A program made the translations under genes and the position numbers. Under the pieces are notes generated by a model that ran no database searches, was not told the DNA's origin, and worked only from the letters and a program-made list of their open reading frames with translations. From JABDII01 sp041576235 (GTDB lineage: Bacteria; Gemmatimonadota; Gemmatimonadetes; Gemmatimonadales; GWC2-71-9), in contig JBFGLJ010000129.1 of assembly GCA_041576235.1 (NCBI GenBank), forward strand, positions 1 through 8,412: DNA of 8,412 bases, written 5' to 3'. Positions 7,786 to 8,412 of the stretch are shown piece after piece. The stretch's first letter is position 1; the number at the start of each line of letters is the position of its first letter.

Positions 7786-8412
7786 TACCGACCACGTCGA
7801 CCGTGGTGCCCGATCGGCGGACTCATCGTACGCGCCCTGGCGGGCGGCGGTCGCGCGGGCCCTCCATGCCGGAAGAGCCGGCGGGGGGGGGGCGGCGCCG
7901 CGAGGAGTATTTCCAGCTAGCCAGCGTCGGAGTCGATGGCTGGCCGGCAAACCGGACCGTGGTGTTCAGGGGGTTTCTCGAGCATCCCGATTGCTTGATC
8001 GCCACGACAGACGCTCGCAGTCGCAAGATCGAAGAAATCGGGGCCAACCCGGCCGTCGAAGCCTGCTGGTATTTCGGGCAGACCCGTGAGCAGTTCCGCT
8101 TCCGGGGCACGGCGTCCTTGGTGGAGGCTGGGGATCCCAGCGCCGAACGCCTGGTCCTGAGAGATCACGTCTGGCACGAGTTGAGCGGCTCGACCCGGGT
8201 TCAGTTTGCCTGGCCCGAACCCGGCGCCCCGCGGGCGGAGCGGGCGGCATTCGATATTCCGGCGCCGGCCAAGGCATCGCCGCCGGCCGAGTTTTGCCTC
8301 CTGATCATCGAGCCCACCCGGGTGGATCACCTGGAGTTGGCGCCGAGCCCGCATACGCGCCTGGTCTACCAGCGTCAGCCGGATGGTCGCTGGACGGTCC
8401 GCGAGGTGAACC
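7778..8412 (+). CDS. Pyridoxamine-phosphate-oxidase-like FMN-binding protein (Alr4036 type), frame-broken at G10, 3' partial
   Basis: A cytoplasmic flavin-binding split-barrel protein of the Alr4036 type, related to PdxH but of uncertain reaction. The N-terminal piece starts at GTG 7778, inside the end of the peptidase gene, and encodes APWRAAVARALHAGRA, which matches the family N-terminus. The rest is one base out of phase and encodes EEYFQLASVGVDGWPANRT, VVFRGF, TDARSRKIEEIGANPAVE, CWYF, REQFRFRG, WHELSGSTR and QFAWPEPGAP, the FMN-binding and C-terminal motifs of the family. The two frames meet at the run of ten G (7883-7892); nine G would give one continuous frame of about 211 codons to the window edge, near full family length. 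The C-terminus (DGRWTVREVN) suggests the stop is only a few codons away. If ten G is real, translation could begin at ATG 7866, giving 182 or more residues without the first helix. Whether this is a sequencing error, phase variation or decay is open. Confidence 0.8.
7883..7892 (+). repeat. Homopolymer run of ten G at the frame break
   Basis: Ten consecutive G lie within the codons that join helix 1 to the rest of the flavoprotein. Both sides encode family-matching protein but in frames one base apart, so the fault lies in or next to this run. Runs of this length are prone to slippage in the cell and to miscalling in assembly. Confidence 0.85.

Overview
The window is high-GC bacterial DNA carrying eight protein-coding genes, two of them cut by the window edges. 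GC-rich third codon positions, GTG starts, a Tat-exported TRAP receptor and a two-subunit ferredoxin-dependent 2-oxoacid oxidoreductase suggest a Gram-negative environmental bacterium. Gemmatimonadota or a similar phylum is my guess from the general look of the proteins; there is no rRNA or marker gene to prove it.

Layout. 1-1862 (+): the small (DctQ, 5' end missing) and large (DctM) membrane subunits of a TRAP transporter, overlapping by 4 nt. 1863-2007: a convergent intergenic stretch filled with short GAGTC/GACTC and CGTCAGT repeats that can fold on themselves. 2008-3150 (-): the TRAP solute receptor, very like TakP (2-oxoacid binding), with a Tat signal and a likely lipobox. 3151-3256: divergent intergenic region with a possible promoter for the receptor and a hairpin covering the Shine-Dalgarno of the next gene. 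3257-3676 (+): a small exported protein I cannot name, followed by a strong intrinsic terminator. 3792-6706 (+): korA-korB, joined by an ATGA overlap, followed by a second GC-rich hairpin terminator. 6808-7785 (+): a membrane-anchored M28-family metallopeptidase. 7778-8412 (+): a pyridoxamine-phosphate-oxidase-like flavoprotein of the Alr4036 type, whose reading frame is broken at a run of ten G and whose last codons lie beyond the window.

How the genes fit together. The TRAP receptor resembles 2-oxoacid receptors and the next operon oxidises 2-oxoacids with CoA and ferredoxin, so import followed by oxidative decarboxylation is a reasonable working idea. They are separate transcription units, so the link rests on proximity and family specificity only. 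The M28 peptidase and the flavoprotein overlap by 8 nt and are probably co-transcribed; nothing ties them to the first half of the window. I see no tRNA, rRNA, CRISPR array, insertion sequence or phage gene, and no gene-free stretch longer than 300 bases. I did not find a convincing undescribed system; the most notable points are the frame break at G10, the TakP-KorAB neighbourhood, the split TRAP locus and the repeat cluster.
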